A stretch of 64,000 bases of DNA from Geobacillus sp. 46C-IIa (GCF_014679505.1 NZ_CP061474.1:248001-312000); one strand, 5' to 3'; positions 21,678 through 29,618 are shown, counted from the stretch's first letter. A program made the numbers and translations. Notes: a model not told the origin generated them from the letters alone.

Positions 21678-21935
21678 ATGGTCGAAAAACAAGTCGAAGT
21701 GAAGCTGAAAACCGGTCTGCAAGCGCGCCCGGCGGCGCTGTTCGTCCAAGAGGCGAACCGTTTTTCGGCGGACATCTTTTTAGAGAAAGACGGCAAGCGG
21801 GTAAACGCGAAAAGCATCATGGGCTTGATGAGCCTTGCGGTCGGCCATGGCGCGATCATCACGTTGATCGCCGACGGTCCGGACGAACAAGAAGCGCTCG
21901 AAAAGCTCGCCGCCTATGTCCAGAAAGAAAAATGA
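21678..21935 (+). CDS. crh: Crh, HPr-like catabolite repression protein
   Basis: An 85-residue HPr paralogue. The active-site His15 of HPr is replaced by Gln15 (LKTGLQARPA), so it cannot take part in PTS phosphotransfer. Ser46 (NAKSIMGLM) is kept as the HprK target. P-Ser-Crh is a CcpA co-effector. HprK is encoded in the same window. Ribosome site GGGGGAGATGGAG. Confidence 0.97.
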   Translation: MVEKQVEVKLKTGLQARPAALFVQEANRFSADIFLEKDGKRVNAKSIMGLMSLAVGHGAIITLIADGPDEQEALEKLAAYVQKEK

Positions 21936-21990
21936 GCGATGCGTCTGCGCGGACGATGCGCAAAGATTCACCGGAGGAAGGCAAACAGCA

Positions 21991-22036
21991 AAAGAGGCTG
22001 CTCCGTTCGTGACGGAAGCAGCCTCTTGCTTTTACT
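21991..22036. terminator. Bidirectional terminator between crh and clpP
   Basis: AAGAGGCTGC and GCAGCCTCTT form a long stem with an inner CCGT/ACGG pairing. The A/T-rich flanks on both sides suit convergent termination of crh (+) and clpP (-). Confidence 0.8.
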
Positions 22037-22622
22037 TATCCTCCAAGCGTGTCAGCACGCGGTCGATAATGCCGTATTCTTGCGCTTTTTGCGCCGTCAT
22101 AAAGTTGTCGCGGTCCGTATCGCGCTCAATGACTTCGATCGGCTGGCCGGTATTTTCCGCCAAAATGCGGTTTAATTTGTCGCGCAAGAACAAAATGCGC
22201 TTCGCTGCGATTTCGATTTCCGTCGCTTGCCCTTGGGCGCCGCCGAGCGGTTGGTGAATCATCACTTCGCTGTTCGGAAGAGCAAACCGTTTTCCTTTCG
22301 CGCCAGCTGCCAACAAAAATGCGCCCATCGATGCGGCCATGCCGATGCAAATCGTCGATACGTCGGGCTTAATGAACTGCATCGTGTCGTAAATCGCCAA
22401 GCCGGCTGTGATCGAGCCGCCCGGGCTGTTAATGTAAAGGGAAATGTCTTTTTCCGGGTCTTCAGCCGCTAAAAACAACAACTGCGACACGATCGAGTTG
22501 GCCACTTGGTCGTCGATCGGGCTGCCAAGGAAAATAATGCGGTCTTTCAACAGACGTGAATAAATGTCATACGCCCGCTCCCCGCGGTTGGTCTGTTCGA
22601 TGACAGTCGGGATTAAATACAT
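22032..22622 (-). CDS. clpP: ATP-dependent Clp protease proteolytic subunit
   Basis: ClpP is the serine peptidase chamber used by ClpX, ClpC and ClpE. The 196 residues begin [19 protein letters not shown]. The catalytic Ser lies in [12 protein letters not shown], His in [12 protein letters not shown] and Asp in IERDTDRDN. The ATG follows AAGGAGG by 8 nt; an upstream in-frame ATG is not needed. A CtsR-type operator overlaps its promoter. Confidence 0.97.
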   Translation of the reverse strand: MYLIPTVIEQTNRGERAYDIYSRLLKDRIIFLGSPIDDQVANSIVSQLLFLAAEDPEKDISLYINSPGGSITAGLAIYDTMQFIKPDVSTICIGMAASMGAFLLAAGAKGKRFALPNSEVMIHQPLGGAQGQATEIEIAAKRILFLRDKLNRILAENTGQPIEVIERDTDRDNFMTAQKAQEYGIIDRVLTRLEDK

Positions 22623-22669
22623 GCAAAACGCCTCCTTTTCCATCTGAATGAATCCATATGTACGCCTTA

Positions 22670-22699
22670 ATCATACATGAATGGTCAATGAAGGTCAAA
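22670..22699 (-). promoter_or_regulatory. clpP promoter with overlapping CtsR operator
   Basis: On the minus strand TTGACC, a 17-bp spacer and TATGAT form a sigma-A promoter. On the plus strand the -35 region reads GGTCAAT-GAA-GGTCAAA (22683-22699), one mismatch from the CtsR heptad repeat RGTCAAA-NAN-RGTCAAA. CtsR would block the -35 until heat stress. Confidence 0.85.
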
Positions 22700-22898
22700 C
22701 AAAACACCTTCCCCCACTCATCTATATACATATTCGCGAACAGCGGTGGACATCCCTCTTTTCATCATAACCGCTTTTTCAATTTTTAAACCACTGCTTC
22801 CCTCGAGGGCTTTGTTGGCAATCACGGTAAAAAGACAGGAACGCCAACAGCAGGGAATAGCAATCCAATTTTTCCTCTTTTTTATTGCATTTTTCCTC

Positions 22899-22926
22899 TT
22901 GCATTTTTGCGTAATCCTGCTATAAT
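22899..22926 (+). promoter_or_regulatory. Promoter of the tRNA-Arg gene
   Basis: TTGCAT (22899-22904), a 16-bp spacer and the extended -10 TGCTATAAT (hexamer 22921-22926). The 270-nt gap between the clpP operator and the tRNA shows nothing else I can support. Confidence 0.75.
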
Positions 22927-22970
22927 AGAACATGCGACGGAACAAAGCAGCAAAAACAACAACAGACTAT

Positions 22971-23042
22971 GCCCTCGTAGTGTAGTGGATAGCACGAGAG
23001 ATTCCGGTTCTCTTAGCGTGGGTTCGAATCCTGCCGAGGGCG
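22971..23042 (+). tRNA. tRNA-Arg (anticodon CCG)
   Basis: Acceptor GCCCTCG pairs with CGAGGGC and a G discriminator follows. The anticodon stem is AGAGA/TCTCT with loop TTCCGGT, giving anticodon CCG for codon CGG. The T loop is TTCGAAT. CCA is not encoded. The position beside clpP matches trnQ-Arg of B. subtilis. An integrase gene begins the adjacent module, so the tRNA 3' end is the likely phage attachment site. Confidence 0.93.
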
Positions 23043-23089
23043 TTCCAACTATCCGACAAGTTCGGATTGAGATTCCCAAATCCCTTGAT

Positions 23090-23114
23090 ACGACCGCGTT
23101 TGCGGTCGTTTTTC
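23090..23114 (+). terminator. Terminator after tRNA-Arg
   Basis: ACGACCGC-GTTT-GCGGTCGT is a perfect 8-bp hairpin followed by TTTTT. It could end the tRNA transcript or leftward integrase transcription. Confidence 0.75.
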
Positions 23115-23155
23115 ATTTTTTGGGAATCCCGAAAAAACCGATAGAATCCGAAAAA

Positions 23156-23176
23156 ATTTTGCACGAATTTTGCACG
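23156..23176 (+). repeat. Direct repeats beside the integrase stop codon
   Basis: ATTTTGCACG occurs at 23156-23165 and again at 23167-23176, an 11-bp period. Between attL and int, such repeats could be arm-type integrase binding sites. Confidence 0.4.
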
Positions 23177-23177
23177 G

Positions 23178-24314
23178 CTATTTGGCATGATACAGCTCCT
23201 CCATCGCGAGATCGACCTGCCGGGATTCTTTTTGCTCCATCTCATCTAAAATATGCGAGTACGTTTGTAGAGTGGTTACAATATCTTTGTGCCCAAGTCG
23301 TCGGGAAACATACTTAACGTTTACCCCTTTATACAAAAGCATCGATGCGTGTGTGTGCCGGAGACCGTGGCAGGTAATGGTTTTGATGCCGACTTTTTTA
23401 CATAACGCGCGCAACGTTTTATTAACTGCGTTATTCGTTACGACTTCCATCTTTGTGTTGACGAATACTAAATTTTTCGTGTTCCTTAATCCGGTTTTCA
23501 TCGCTAATTCATTTTGATGTTTTCGAAGTTCCTTGAGCATATTCAGCGTCTCGTCGTCAATCGTAATCGTTCGTTTAGAGTCAAACGTCTTTGTGTCACT
23601 AAAATCGTTTTTGTCTTTGAAATCCCATGTTTTATTAATCGTAACCGTTTTGTTTTTAAAATCGACACAATCCCATGTCAGTCCGGCGATTTCCGAAAAC
23701 CGGGCGCCAGTGGCGATCGCGAATAAAATGATGTATCGGGAAATGTATCGAGGTTTCATGTCCCTTTTTATCTCCGCCACCAACTTTTTCACTTCGTCGA
23801 AATTGAGATACTTTAATTCCTCCGATTTTGTCTCCACTTCCCCTTTGATAATCACTTTGTATGTCGGATCTCTAGTGATGATCCCGTCTTCGATCGCATC
23901 CCGGAGGCACGATTTGATGTACGTGTGTCGTTTCTGTACCGTCGCGGTTGAGTGGTTTTTGGCGATTTCATTAATAAACTTTTGGTACATATCCCGCGTT
24001 ACGTCTTTTAATTTCACTCCGGCAAAGTATTCTTCCACCAATCGGACGGATAACTCGATATTTCGTTCATGCGCCAAGCTGTATTTCCCTTTTTTATATA
24101 CTTCATACCAATTCCGCATGTATTCGGAAAATAGCTGATCCCCCGCGTTGATGTCGTATCCCTTGTGTAATTGCTTTTCCAGTTCTGCCGCTGCCAACTC
24201 GGCTTCTTTCTTTGTTCGAAATCCTCCCTTCGTTTTCGTTTTATATTTCCCGTTCTCCTTATACGACACGCGATAACGCCAACGGCCGTTTTTCATTTTT
24301 TGAATGCTGGCCAT
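23178..24314 (-). CDS. int: Tyrosine-type site-specific integrase
   Basis: A 378-residue phage integrase. The N-terminal arm-binding domain (residues 1-55) is followed by a SAM-like core-binding domain (60-150) and the catalytic domain with Arg205 (ATGARFSEIAG), His316 and Arg319 (CHGLRHTHASML), His342 (RRLGHKD) and nucleophile Tyr352 (TYSHIL). All catalytic residues are present. It lies next to the tRNA-Arg target, reading toward it, and starts at an ATG after GGGAGGGAGATG. Confidence 0.95.
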   Translation of the reverse strand: MASIQKMKNGRWRYRVSYKENGKYKTKTKGGFRTKKEAELAAAELEKQLHKGYDINAGDQLFSEYMRNWYEVYKKGKYSLAHERNIELSVRLVEEYFAGVKLKDVTRDMYQKFINEIAKNHSTATVQKRHTYIKSCLRDAIEDGIITRDPTYKVIIKGEVETKSEELKYLNFDEVKKLVAEIKRDMKPRYISRYIILFAIATGARFSEIAGLTWDCVDFKNKTVTINKTWDFKDKNDFSDTKTFDSKRTITIDDETLNMLKELRKHQNELAMKTGLRNTKNLVFVNTKMEVVTNNAVNKTLRALCKKVGIKTITCHGLRHTHASMLLYKGVNVKYVSRRLGHKDIVTTLQTYSHILDEMEQKESRQVDLAMEELYHAK

Positions 24315-24349
24315 GTCATCTCCCTCCCTTTGCAGAATATATGTTTGGT

Positions 24350-24790
24350 TCAGAAGTCAAAATTTTTTAGATGCACCACCTCCCTAGGGATTCCATACGC
24401 CGCGGCGGCTTCATAAATGGTTGCATTAGTACCTCGATATGTATAAAGCACATCATCCGACAGAAGCAATTCCACCGCAAATTCATTTGCTTCCCGCTCC
24501 ACCTTGTCCATGCAGAAAAGAGTGTGTTTTCGCAAAAATGAAGTGCTGAGTTCGGGATGCAGAACCGCATGCCCTAGCTCGTGCGCGCAGACGAAACGTT
24601 TCATAGGCTCGTCCAACTCATCATTGATGTGAATGATCTGAATCCGGCGGAACGTATGATGATACCCATAGATTTTGCCAAGCGGCTCAAACAACAGCAC
24701 TATGCCTTTCTGTGATGCGATCTCGTAGGGGTTGTTCGTGCCGTGTTTTCGGATCATCTTCTCTACAATTTGTTTGATCTTTTCAGCCAT
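24350..24790 (-). CDS. ImmA/IrrE family metallopeptidase
   Basis: A 146-residue protein with zinc-protease motif HELGH (His70, Glu71, His74) and a downstream Glu-rich helix (EREANEFAVELLL). In ICEBs1, ImmA cleaves the ImmR repressor to induce the element. Here it follows the CI-like repressor gene in the same leftward operon, so it probably performs that anti-repressor role. Confidence 0.88.
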   Translation of the reverse strand: MAEKIKQIVEKMIRKHGTNNPYEIASQKGIVLLFEPLGKIYGYHHTFRRIQIIHINDELDEPMKRFVCAHELGHAVLHPELSTSFLRKHTLFCMDKVEREANEFAVELLLSDDVLYTYRGTNATIYEAAAAYGIPREVVHLKNFDF

Positions 24791-24811
24791 AGCGAACCCC
24801 CCTAGAGATAG

Positions 24812-25285
24812 TTATTCTTTTCGATATTTTTTCGGCGTAAATTTTTGTTTTGCGATGCGCTTGGCGAGGCGAAGGGAATTTTCAAGTGATGCGATCAGCA
24901 ATTCCCGATCCTCTTCATCGAGTTCGTCGATGTCCATCCCTCCAAAAGACGCAAAGCCGCTCCCTGTTTTAAGTCCCCTAATCAGCTTTTCTAATTCTTT
25001 TTGTATATCGCGCTCGTCCCTCTCCGTCAAGTTAGGGAGATGTTCTTTAGTATCGTCGGCGATGTAGCCTGCGGCTTGCATAAGGTCTTCATAGGAATGC
25101 CCTAGGGCTTCAGACAATTTTTTGATTGTCTCTGGTTTGGGAACCCCTCTTAATCCATTTTCAATACGTGATATTTGGGCAGAACTCACCCCTGAATATA
25201 GAGATAATTGATTGATCGTATATCCTTTTTTCTCGCGCAATTGTCTAATATAACTCCCGAACTGTTTCGCTTTCGTCATAATCAA
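24812..25285 (-). CDS. CI-like prophage repressor (XRE family)
   Basis: A 157-residue protein whose N-terminal helix-turn-helix (IRQLREKKGYTINQLSLYSG, residues about 14-60) resembles CI/ImmR repressors. The acidic C-terminal half is not a LexA-type peptidase, which fits cleavage by the neighbouring ImmA-like protease. ATG 25279 is an alternative start. It is divergent from the Cro-like gene across a four-operator region. Confidence 0.9.
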   Translation of the reverse strand: MIMTKAKQFGSYIRQLREKKGYTINQLSLYSGVSSAQISRIENGLRGVPKPETIKKLSEALGHSYEDLMQAAGYIADDTKEHLPNLTERDERDIQKELEKLIRGLKTGSGFASFGGMDIDELDEEDRELLIASLENSLRLAKRIAKQKFTPKKYRKE

Positions 25286-25292
25286 CCCACCT

Positions 25293-25412
25293 TTGCCAAA
25301 TGGTAATACCTAAATTGATATTACCATTTGGCAAAGAGTAGATAAAGACTTTTTTGAAATAAATATTGCCAAAAGGTAATGATTATGGTATATTATAATT
25401 ACCAAAAGGGAA
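25293..25412. promoter_or_regulatory. Repressor operator cluster (four sites)
   Basis: Four 14-bp sites share TTRCC-N4-GGNAA: TTGCCAAATGGTAA (25293), TTACCATTTGGCAA (25321), TTGCCAAAAGGTAA (25366) and TTACCAAAAGGGAA (25399). The first two are exact reverse complements of each other. Sites three and four cover the -35 and start region of the rightward promoter; sites one and two cover the likely leftward promoter. Confidence 0.85.
25366..25394 (+). promoter_or_regulatory. Rightward early promoter (PR-like)
   Basis: TTGCCA (25366-25371), a 17-bp spacer and TATATT (25389-25394). The -35 lies inside operator 3 and the start site near operator 4. Confidence 0.75.
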
Positions 25413-25430
25413 CGGAACGGAGGTGTTAAG

Positions 25431-25661
25431 GTGCGGGTCAAGATCAAACATGAAAAATTAAGAGAATACATGAGTGTAAATAATTGGAGTGAGAAAGATT
25501 TGGCCGAAAAAATGGGAGTTTCTTATGTAACAGTATACAGAGTGCTTCGAAAGAAAAGAGAGCCCGGAAATGAGTTTATAGCAAAACTATTAAATGTTTT
25601 GGAAGGGGCTACTTTTGAAGAGCTCTTTTATTTAGATAGTTCTGTTACCAAAAGGGAATAG
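25431..25661 (+). CDS. Cro-like XRE-family regulator
   Basis: A 76-residue protein starting with GTG after ACGGAGGTG. Its helix-turn-helix (KDLAEKMGVSYVTVYRVLRK, about residues 22-41) nearly fills the protein. First gene of the rightward operon, opposite the CI-like repressor. Its last codons contain a fifth copy of the operator sequence. Confidence 0.85.
   Translation: MRVKIKHEKLREYMSVNNWSEKDLAEKMGVSYVTVYRVLRKKREPGNEFIAKLLNVLEGATFEELFYLDSSVTKRE
25645..25658. promoter_or_regulatory. Fifth operator copy at the end of the Cro-like gene
   Basis: TTACCAAAAGGGAA is identical to operator 4 (25399-25412) and lies within the Cro-like reading frame just before its stop. It could be a roadblock or an auxiliary site for DNA looping. 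Confidence 0.6.
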
Positions 25662-25675
25662 GAGGTGCAAATGTA

Positions 25676-25942
25676 ATGGATAAGATTTGGTGGTCGATGC
25701 AAGACCTCAAAAAGAGAACAGGATACAGCGAGGATTGGCTAAAGGAGAACATTCTCTTGCATCCTCGCTATCGGGAAATGCTCAACATTGAAAACGGCGG
25801 ATTCGTGTACTATCCGGAGCGGAAAGGCGAACGTTGGTGTTTCATCGCCTCGAAGATGGAGGAATTTCTTCAAAAGCATTTTCGAGACATATTCACGAAA
25901 AAGGGGGATTCACATGCAAATCAAAAAGCTGTCGTTCGATGA
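25676..25942 (+). CDS. DUF771-like phage early protein
   Basis: An 88-residue protein (WWSMQDLKKRTGYSEDWLKE...WCFIASKMEEFLQKHF) with the pattern of the DUF771 family found after cro in Gram-positive phages. The start resembles a winged-helix/MerR-like DNA-binding element. Function unknown; an accessory early regulator is plausible. It overlaps the next gene. Confidence 0.65.
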   Translation: MDKIWWSMQDLKKRTGYSEDWLKENILLHPRYREMLNIENGGFVYYPERKGERWCFIASKMEEFLQKHFRDIFTKKGDSHANQKAVVR

Positions 25943-26189
25943 GTTACCGAAGTGCGTTGTCGACGAGATCGCTTTCCGGCACAAGAATATTCTGCCGATC
26001 GAAGCGACCGTCATGGAATTTGAGACCATCGCAGACCCGATGTACACGATCAGTCTACTGGACACGGATCGAAATGTCATTGTTGAGCTGACGTGGATGG
26101 ACGGGAAAATCACTCATGAAAATCGCATAGCGCTTCGGACAGTTTTCGAAGCGGTGAAAAAGTATCCGGAACGCTTCAGTATCAAGTGA
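25914..26189 (+). CDS. Hypothetical phage early protein
   Basis: A 91-residue protein beginning MQIKKLSFDELPKCVVDE after AAAAAGGGGG. No signal peptide, membrane segment or known motif is seen. It overlaps the DUF771-like gene by 29 nt. Confidence 0.6.
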   Translation: MQIKKLSFDELPKCVVDEIAFRHKNILPIEATVMEFETIADPMYTISLLDTDRNVIVELTWMDGKITHENRIALRTVFEAVKKYPERFSIK

Positions 26190-26203
26190 AGGAGGTGAGA
26201 AAC

Positions 26204-26335
26204 ATGAACATGGAATGCCCGCGTTGTGGCGCAGAAACTCATTGGGAAGTAGTGGAAATCGTTGAGGGTAAAGGGTACGTTTGGGAAGCAGAATGCGATG
26301 AGTGCGGTTGGGAGGATAGCAAATACGAGTTTTGA
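26204..26335 (+). CDS. Small zinc-ribbon protein (43 residues)
   Basis: Two CxxC pairs (CPRCG near the N-terminus, CDECG near the C-terminus) spaced by about 28 residues predict a zinc ribbon. The ATG has an ideal ribosome site, AAGGAGGTGAGAAAC. Probably a phage early nucleic-acid-binding protein. Confidence 0.7.
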   Translation: MNMECPRCGAETHWEVVEIVEGKGYVWEAECDECGWEDSKYEF

Positions 26336-26366
26336 ACCTCGAATGAGTCGATTCAACCTTGAGAGA

Positions 26367-26407
26367 AAAAAAGGGGAAGGGCAAAGAGGGCTGCTCACCT
26401 TCTTTGC
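26367..26407 (+). other. Hairpin after the zinc-ribbon gene
   Basis: GGCAAAGAGG and CCTTCTTTGCC form a strong stem around about 26376-26407, without a T run. It may protect the upstream mRNA or act as a weak terminator. Confidence 0.35.
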
Positions 26408-26443
26408 CAACTACTCCTTAGTGCCTATCGTCAGGCGCAGGAT

Positions 26444-26496
26444 GTTGTCCTGTTTTCCCGAATTGCCTCATGTTTTTGGCCAAAGTTGTCCTGTTT
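26444..26496 (+). repeat. Pair of 12-bp direct repeats
   Basis: GTTGTCCTGTTT occurs at 26444-26455 and 26485-26496 in the 200-nt untranslated region 26336-26538. Function unknown. Confidence 0.5.
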
Positions 26497-26538
26497 CCTG
26501 CGTCTGAATATGGGCGTTAAGGGAAGGGAGGTGATTCG

Positions 26539-26871
26539 TTGGATGATAAAAGAAAAGCACGTATCCGCATAGGCGAGCTTCTAAACATATGCCGCAAATG
26601 TCCGTATGGAGGCCATCGCAACGGCAGTCGATATGTCAAACAATGCGGTACGTGCGATGTCTACGAAGAAATGCGTGAGCTTGGGGATTGGCTCGCCAAT
26701 ACCAGTAAGCGCCGGAAAAATCGAGGGATCAAGAAATGGACGGAGGAAGAACGACGGATACTGATCGACAATGTTCATTTGCCGGTCAGAGAGCTGGCGA
26801 AGATGCTAAACCGAAGAGTTTCATCAGTCAAAAATCAAATCGACTTTCTTAAGAGAAAGGGGCTGTTATGA
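26539..26871 (+). CDS. Phage regulator with zinc-finger and HTH/SANT-like segment
   Basis: A 110-residue protein starting at TTG after AAGGGAGGTGAT. Cysteines at CRKCPYG and CGTCDVY suggest a zinc finger in the N-terminal half. The C-terminal half (KKWTEEERRILIDNVHLPVR...SVKNQI) looks like a SANT/Myb-type helix-turn-helix. A DNA-binding early regulator is likely. Confidence 0.65.
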   Translation: MDDKRKARIRIGELLNICRKCPYGGHRNGSRYVKQCGTCDVYEEMRELGDWLANTSKRRKNRGIKKWTEEERRILIDNVHLPVRELAKMLNRRVSSVKNQIDFLKRKGLL

Positions 26872-27069
26872 ATGGCTGTGGAAAATCCGATGACGCTTAA
26901 CGTGAAATGGGAAGAACCGCGCGTGATCGGCGAATGCGCCGGGTGCTATGAGAACATCGTCGAAGGAGAGGAATTCATAGAGTTTCTCGATGGGCAAATG
27001 ATTCACTATGACAATCATTGCGCGATGGCTTTTTGTCTGGAAAGTGGAGAGCGGAAAATTGCTTGGTGA
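26872..27069 (+). CDS. Small Cys-rich phage protein
   Basis: A 65-residue protein with CAGC, HYDNHCAMAFC and an acidic central stretch, suggesting metal binding. It overlaps the preceding stop by one step (TGAATG). Function unknown. Confidence 0.55.
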   Translation: MAVENPMTLNVKWEEPRVIGECAGCYENIVEGEEFIEFLDGQMIHYDNHCAMAFCLESGERKIAW

Positions 27070-27088
27070 AGCAAAGGGGGGAGAAGAT

Positions 27089-27565
27089 ATGAAGCTATAC
27101 GAGTTAGCAGAAAACTATCGCGAACTGCTTGAAATGGCAGAAGAAATGGAATCCGATGCGATAGTAGATACGCTCGAAGCCATACGCGATGAAATCGAAC
27201 TTAAAGCCGAGAACATCGCGAAGTTGATTCGGAATCTAGAATCGGACGCGAAAGCCATTCGGGAAGAAGAAAAACGGCTGAACGAGAAGAGAACCGCCAT
27301 TGAAAATAAGGTGAAACGGCTGAAAACGTATCTATTCGAGCAGTTGGAACGCGCGGGCATTCAAAGAATTAAGCGACCGACCATCACGGTATACATTCAA
27401 GACAATCCGCCGTCTGTGGATGTTGTGGATATGTCGGCGATTCCGGCAGAGTTTTTGAAACAAAAAGTCGAGGTGGACAAAAAGAGCATTTTGGAGCGGA
27501 TCAAAAGCGGCGAACAAATTCCGGGAGTTGAACTAAAACAAGAAAAAGGAGTGAGAATTCGATGA
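27089..27565 (+). CDS. Siphovirus Gp157-like protein
   Basis: A 158-residue protein with a long N-terminal coiled coil and a C-terminal segment (FEQLERAGIQRIKRPTITVYI...IPGVEL) typical of the Sipho_Gp157 family. In Streptococcus thermophilus phages the family was linked to phage resistance; next to ERF it may assist recombination. The start ATG follows GGGGGGAGAAG. It overlaps the ERF gene by 4 nt. Confidence 0.82.
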   Translation: MKLYELAENYRELLEMAEEMESDAIVDTLEAIRDEIELKAENIAKLIRNLESDAKAIREEEKRLNEKRTAIENKVKRLKTYLFEQLERAGIQRIKRPTITVYIQDNPPSVDVVDMSAIPAEFLKQKVEVDKKSILERIKSGEQIPGVELKQEKGVRIR

Positions 27566-28263
27566 CGAAAACAGCCGAACAACCGAAACCGCTCAATGTT
27601 TATCAAAAACTCGTGGAAATCCGAAAAACGGTCGATGTTTTCGTAAAAGATTCGCAGGGGTACGGCTATCGTTATGTATCCGGCGCGCAGGTGCTGAAAA
27701 AGATTCGTGAAAAAATGGACGAATTGGGCGTGTTGCTCGTCCCAATCGTCCTCAACCAAACCCACTCTACTTTTAATTATACCGTATGGGACAGAGAAAA
27801 TAAACGCGAACGGCCAAAAACAGACTTTGTTGTCACTGGCGATATGAAATATGTATGGATCAACGCCGACGATCCGAGTGATCGTATTGAAATTCCTTGG
27901 CAGTATATGGGGCAACAGGACGACATTTCAAAAGCATTTGGCAGTGCGTTGACGTATACGGAGAGATACTTCCTTATGAAGTTTTTCAGTGTTCCGACTG
28001 ACGAGGACGATCCCGATGCGAGAGATACAGCAAAACAAAACGGCAAGATTGACAAAAAGGAAAACGGGAAAAACAAAAAAGCGAGCAAAAACCAATTGGA
28101 TTACATTGATGCGCTCATTTCGCGCCGAGTGACAGCGGATTGGACGAAAGAAATGCTGTACGAAAAGCTGAAAGAAACGATGGGTGTCGATAAAGAACCG
28201 TCTGAATGGACAGTCGAGGAAGCAAGCAAAGCCATCTCGATCATAACGGGGCGGTTCGAATGA
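27562..28263 (+). CDS. erf: ERF-family single-strand annealing recombinase
   Basis: A 233-residue protein with the ERF core (YRYVSGAQVLKKIREKM, IPWQYMGQQDDISKAFGSALTYTERYFLMKFF). ERF proteins anneal complementary single strands and circularise phage DNA by recombination. The C-terminal Lys-rich linker leads to a small helical domain that probably binds SSB. Lies between a Gp157-like gene and replication genes. Confidence 0.92.
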   Translation: MTKTAEQPKPLNVYQKLVEIRKTVDVFVKDSQGYGYRYVSGAQVLKKIREKMDELGVLLVPIVLNQTHSTFNYTVWDRENKRERPKTDFVVTGDMKYVWINADDPSDRIEIPWQYMGQQDDISKAFGSALTYTERYFLMKFFSVPTDEDDPDARDTAKQNGKIDKKENGKNKKASKNQLDYIDALISRRVTADWTKEMLYEKLKETMGVDKEPSEWTVEEASKAISIITGRFE

Positions 28264-28415
28264 AAACATGGATCAAACGGTTCGGGGAAGCATATTGGTG
28301 CTTCCTCGAAACCGATGAGGATACGGATACGATTTTAAGAGAAACGAAGCTGGGGTGGCTTCCTTACGCCGTTTCCGGCGCGATTCTCGCTTTGATTCTT
28401 ATAGGGAACCATTGA
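28260..28415 (+). CDS. Small membrane protein (51 residues)
   Basis: The ATG overlaps the ERF stop. A charged N-terminal half is followed by one predicted transmembrane helix (LPYAVSGAILALILIG). Function unknown. Confidence 0.5.
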   Translation: MKTWIKRFGEAYWCFLETDEDTDTILRETKLGWLPYAVSGAILALILIGNH

Positions 28416-28434
28416 AACTCGGAGATGAGACCGA

Positions 28435-28659
28435 TTGGACACAAGAAAGAAGAAAGAGAAGGTTCAAAAGGCATTTAAAGAAGGGCTCGAATATCGAGTA
28501 GCCTTGCCGTTTTGCTACACGTGGATGGCTAGAACAGAGAAGGAATATGAAGCATATGCGACTGGATATATCAAAATCGTTCATCCCGAATTTAAAGTGA
28601 TCGGTGTAGATAGAGAAAAACAAGTAGTGATTTGCGTTAAGGAAGATAAGATGCCGTAA
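28435..28659 (+). CDS. Hypothetical phage protein
   Basis: A 74-residue protein from TTG after GGAGATGAGA. No known motif. In line with the operon and followed closely by the replication initiator gene. Confidence 0.5.
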   Translation: MDTRKKKEKVQKAFKEGLEYRVALPFCYTWMARTEKEYEAYATGYIKIVHPEFKVIGVDREKQVVICVKEDKMP

Positions 28660-28673
28660 AAGGAGAGAGCAAC

Positions 28674-29600
28674 ATGCTGACTGGACATCCCATTGTAGAT
28701 AAAGTAGCAAAAATAAATCTCGCTGGGACGGTAATTCCTCACAATTGGTTTAGCACCATTACCTTTGAAAATGGAAAGCCAGATACGATTGCAATCGTTC
28801 TTCTGTCCGAAATTGTGTATTGGTATCGGCCAATGTTCATAAAGGACGAAGCGACAGGACGAATCAAGGAGGTTCGGAAACGCTTCAAAGCCGATCTTTT
28901 ACAACGAAGCTACGATAGCTTCGCTGAACAGTTTGGCTTCACCAAAAGACAGGTGAGGGATGCTATAAAGCGGTTAGAAGATAAAGGCCTAATACGACGG
29001 GAATTCCGAAATATCCATGTAGATGGAATGACACTGACTAACGTGCTTTTTATAGAACTGAATCCGGAAAAACTATCAGAATTCACATACGGTATAGAGG
29101 ATATGACGACAGATGAAATAGGCTCTGACGTTTCAACAGATAGGGTATTACGTTCTAACGTAACACCCTATACGATAGAGCGCCAGACAAATACAGAGAT
29201 TACTACAAAGACTACTACAAATATAGATGATGATGATAAGGACGAACCGATAAACGAAATTTCGAGAGAAGAAAAAACCGAATGCAATCCTGTTACCGAA
29301 TTCGAGAAAGCATTTGGTTATCTACCGCCTTCTATTTTGCAACAAGAATTTGAACAGGTCATTGAGAACGGACAATTTAAAAAGCCGGAAGCGATCATCG
29401 TCGAAGCGATCCGATTGGCGCGGAAACAAATGCCGCGGAATCCGGCACGCTACATTTCTAGCATTCTACGAAACTTCGAATTCATGGGGTTGTTCACTCT
29501 TGATGATGTGAAAGAGTACAACGAAATGTTCGAGCAAAAGAGGAAACAGGCGAAGCGCCGCCGGCAATCGCCAACCGAGATCAACTGGGACGAACTCTAG
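28674..29600 (+). CDS. Phage replication initiator (DnaD-like)
   Basis: A 308-residue protein. The N-terminal half contains a winged-helix (FAEQFGFTKRQVRDAIKRLED, about residues 83-103). An Asp/Thr-rich linker follows, then a C-terminal helical part as in DnaD-type initiators. Followed by helicase-loader and helicase genes, as in SPP1-like modules. A 30-bp palindrome inside the gene is a candidate origin. Confidence 0.8.
   Translation: MLTGHPIVDKVAKINLAGTVIPHNWFSTITFENGKPDTIAIVLLSEIVYWYRPMFIKDEATGRIKEVRKRFKADLLQRSYDSFAEQFGFTKRQVRDAIKRLEDKGLIRREFRNIHVDGMTLTNVLFIELNPEKLSEFTYGIEDMTTDEIGSDVSTDRVLRSNVTPYTIERQTNTEITTKTTTNIDDDDKDEPINEISREEKTECNPVTEFEKAFGYLPPSILQQEFEQVIENGQFKKPEAIIVEAIRLARKQMPRNPARYISSILRNFEFMGLFTLDDVKEYNEMFEQKRKQAKRRRQSPTEINWDEL
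29141..29170. other. 30-bp palindrome inside the initiator gene: candidate replication origin
   Basis: TAGGGTATTACGTT and AACGTAACACCCTA flank a CT centre with one mismatch. It lies in the low-complexity linker region with AT-rich, ACTACAAA-repeat DNA just downstream. Lambdoid-type phages often keep the origin inside the initiator gene. Confidence 0.5.
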
Positions 29601-29618
29601 CCAAAGGGGAGAACCGGC

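Noticed and set aside
22718..22945. 75-codon minus-strand gene between clpP and tRNA-Arg
   Set aside because: No ribosome site and it covers the tRNA promoter.
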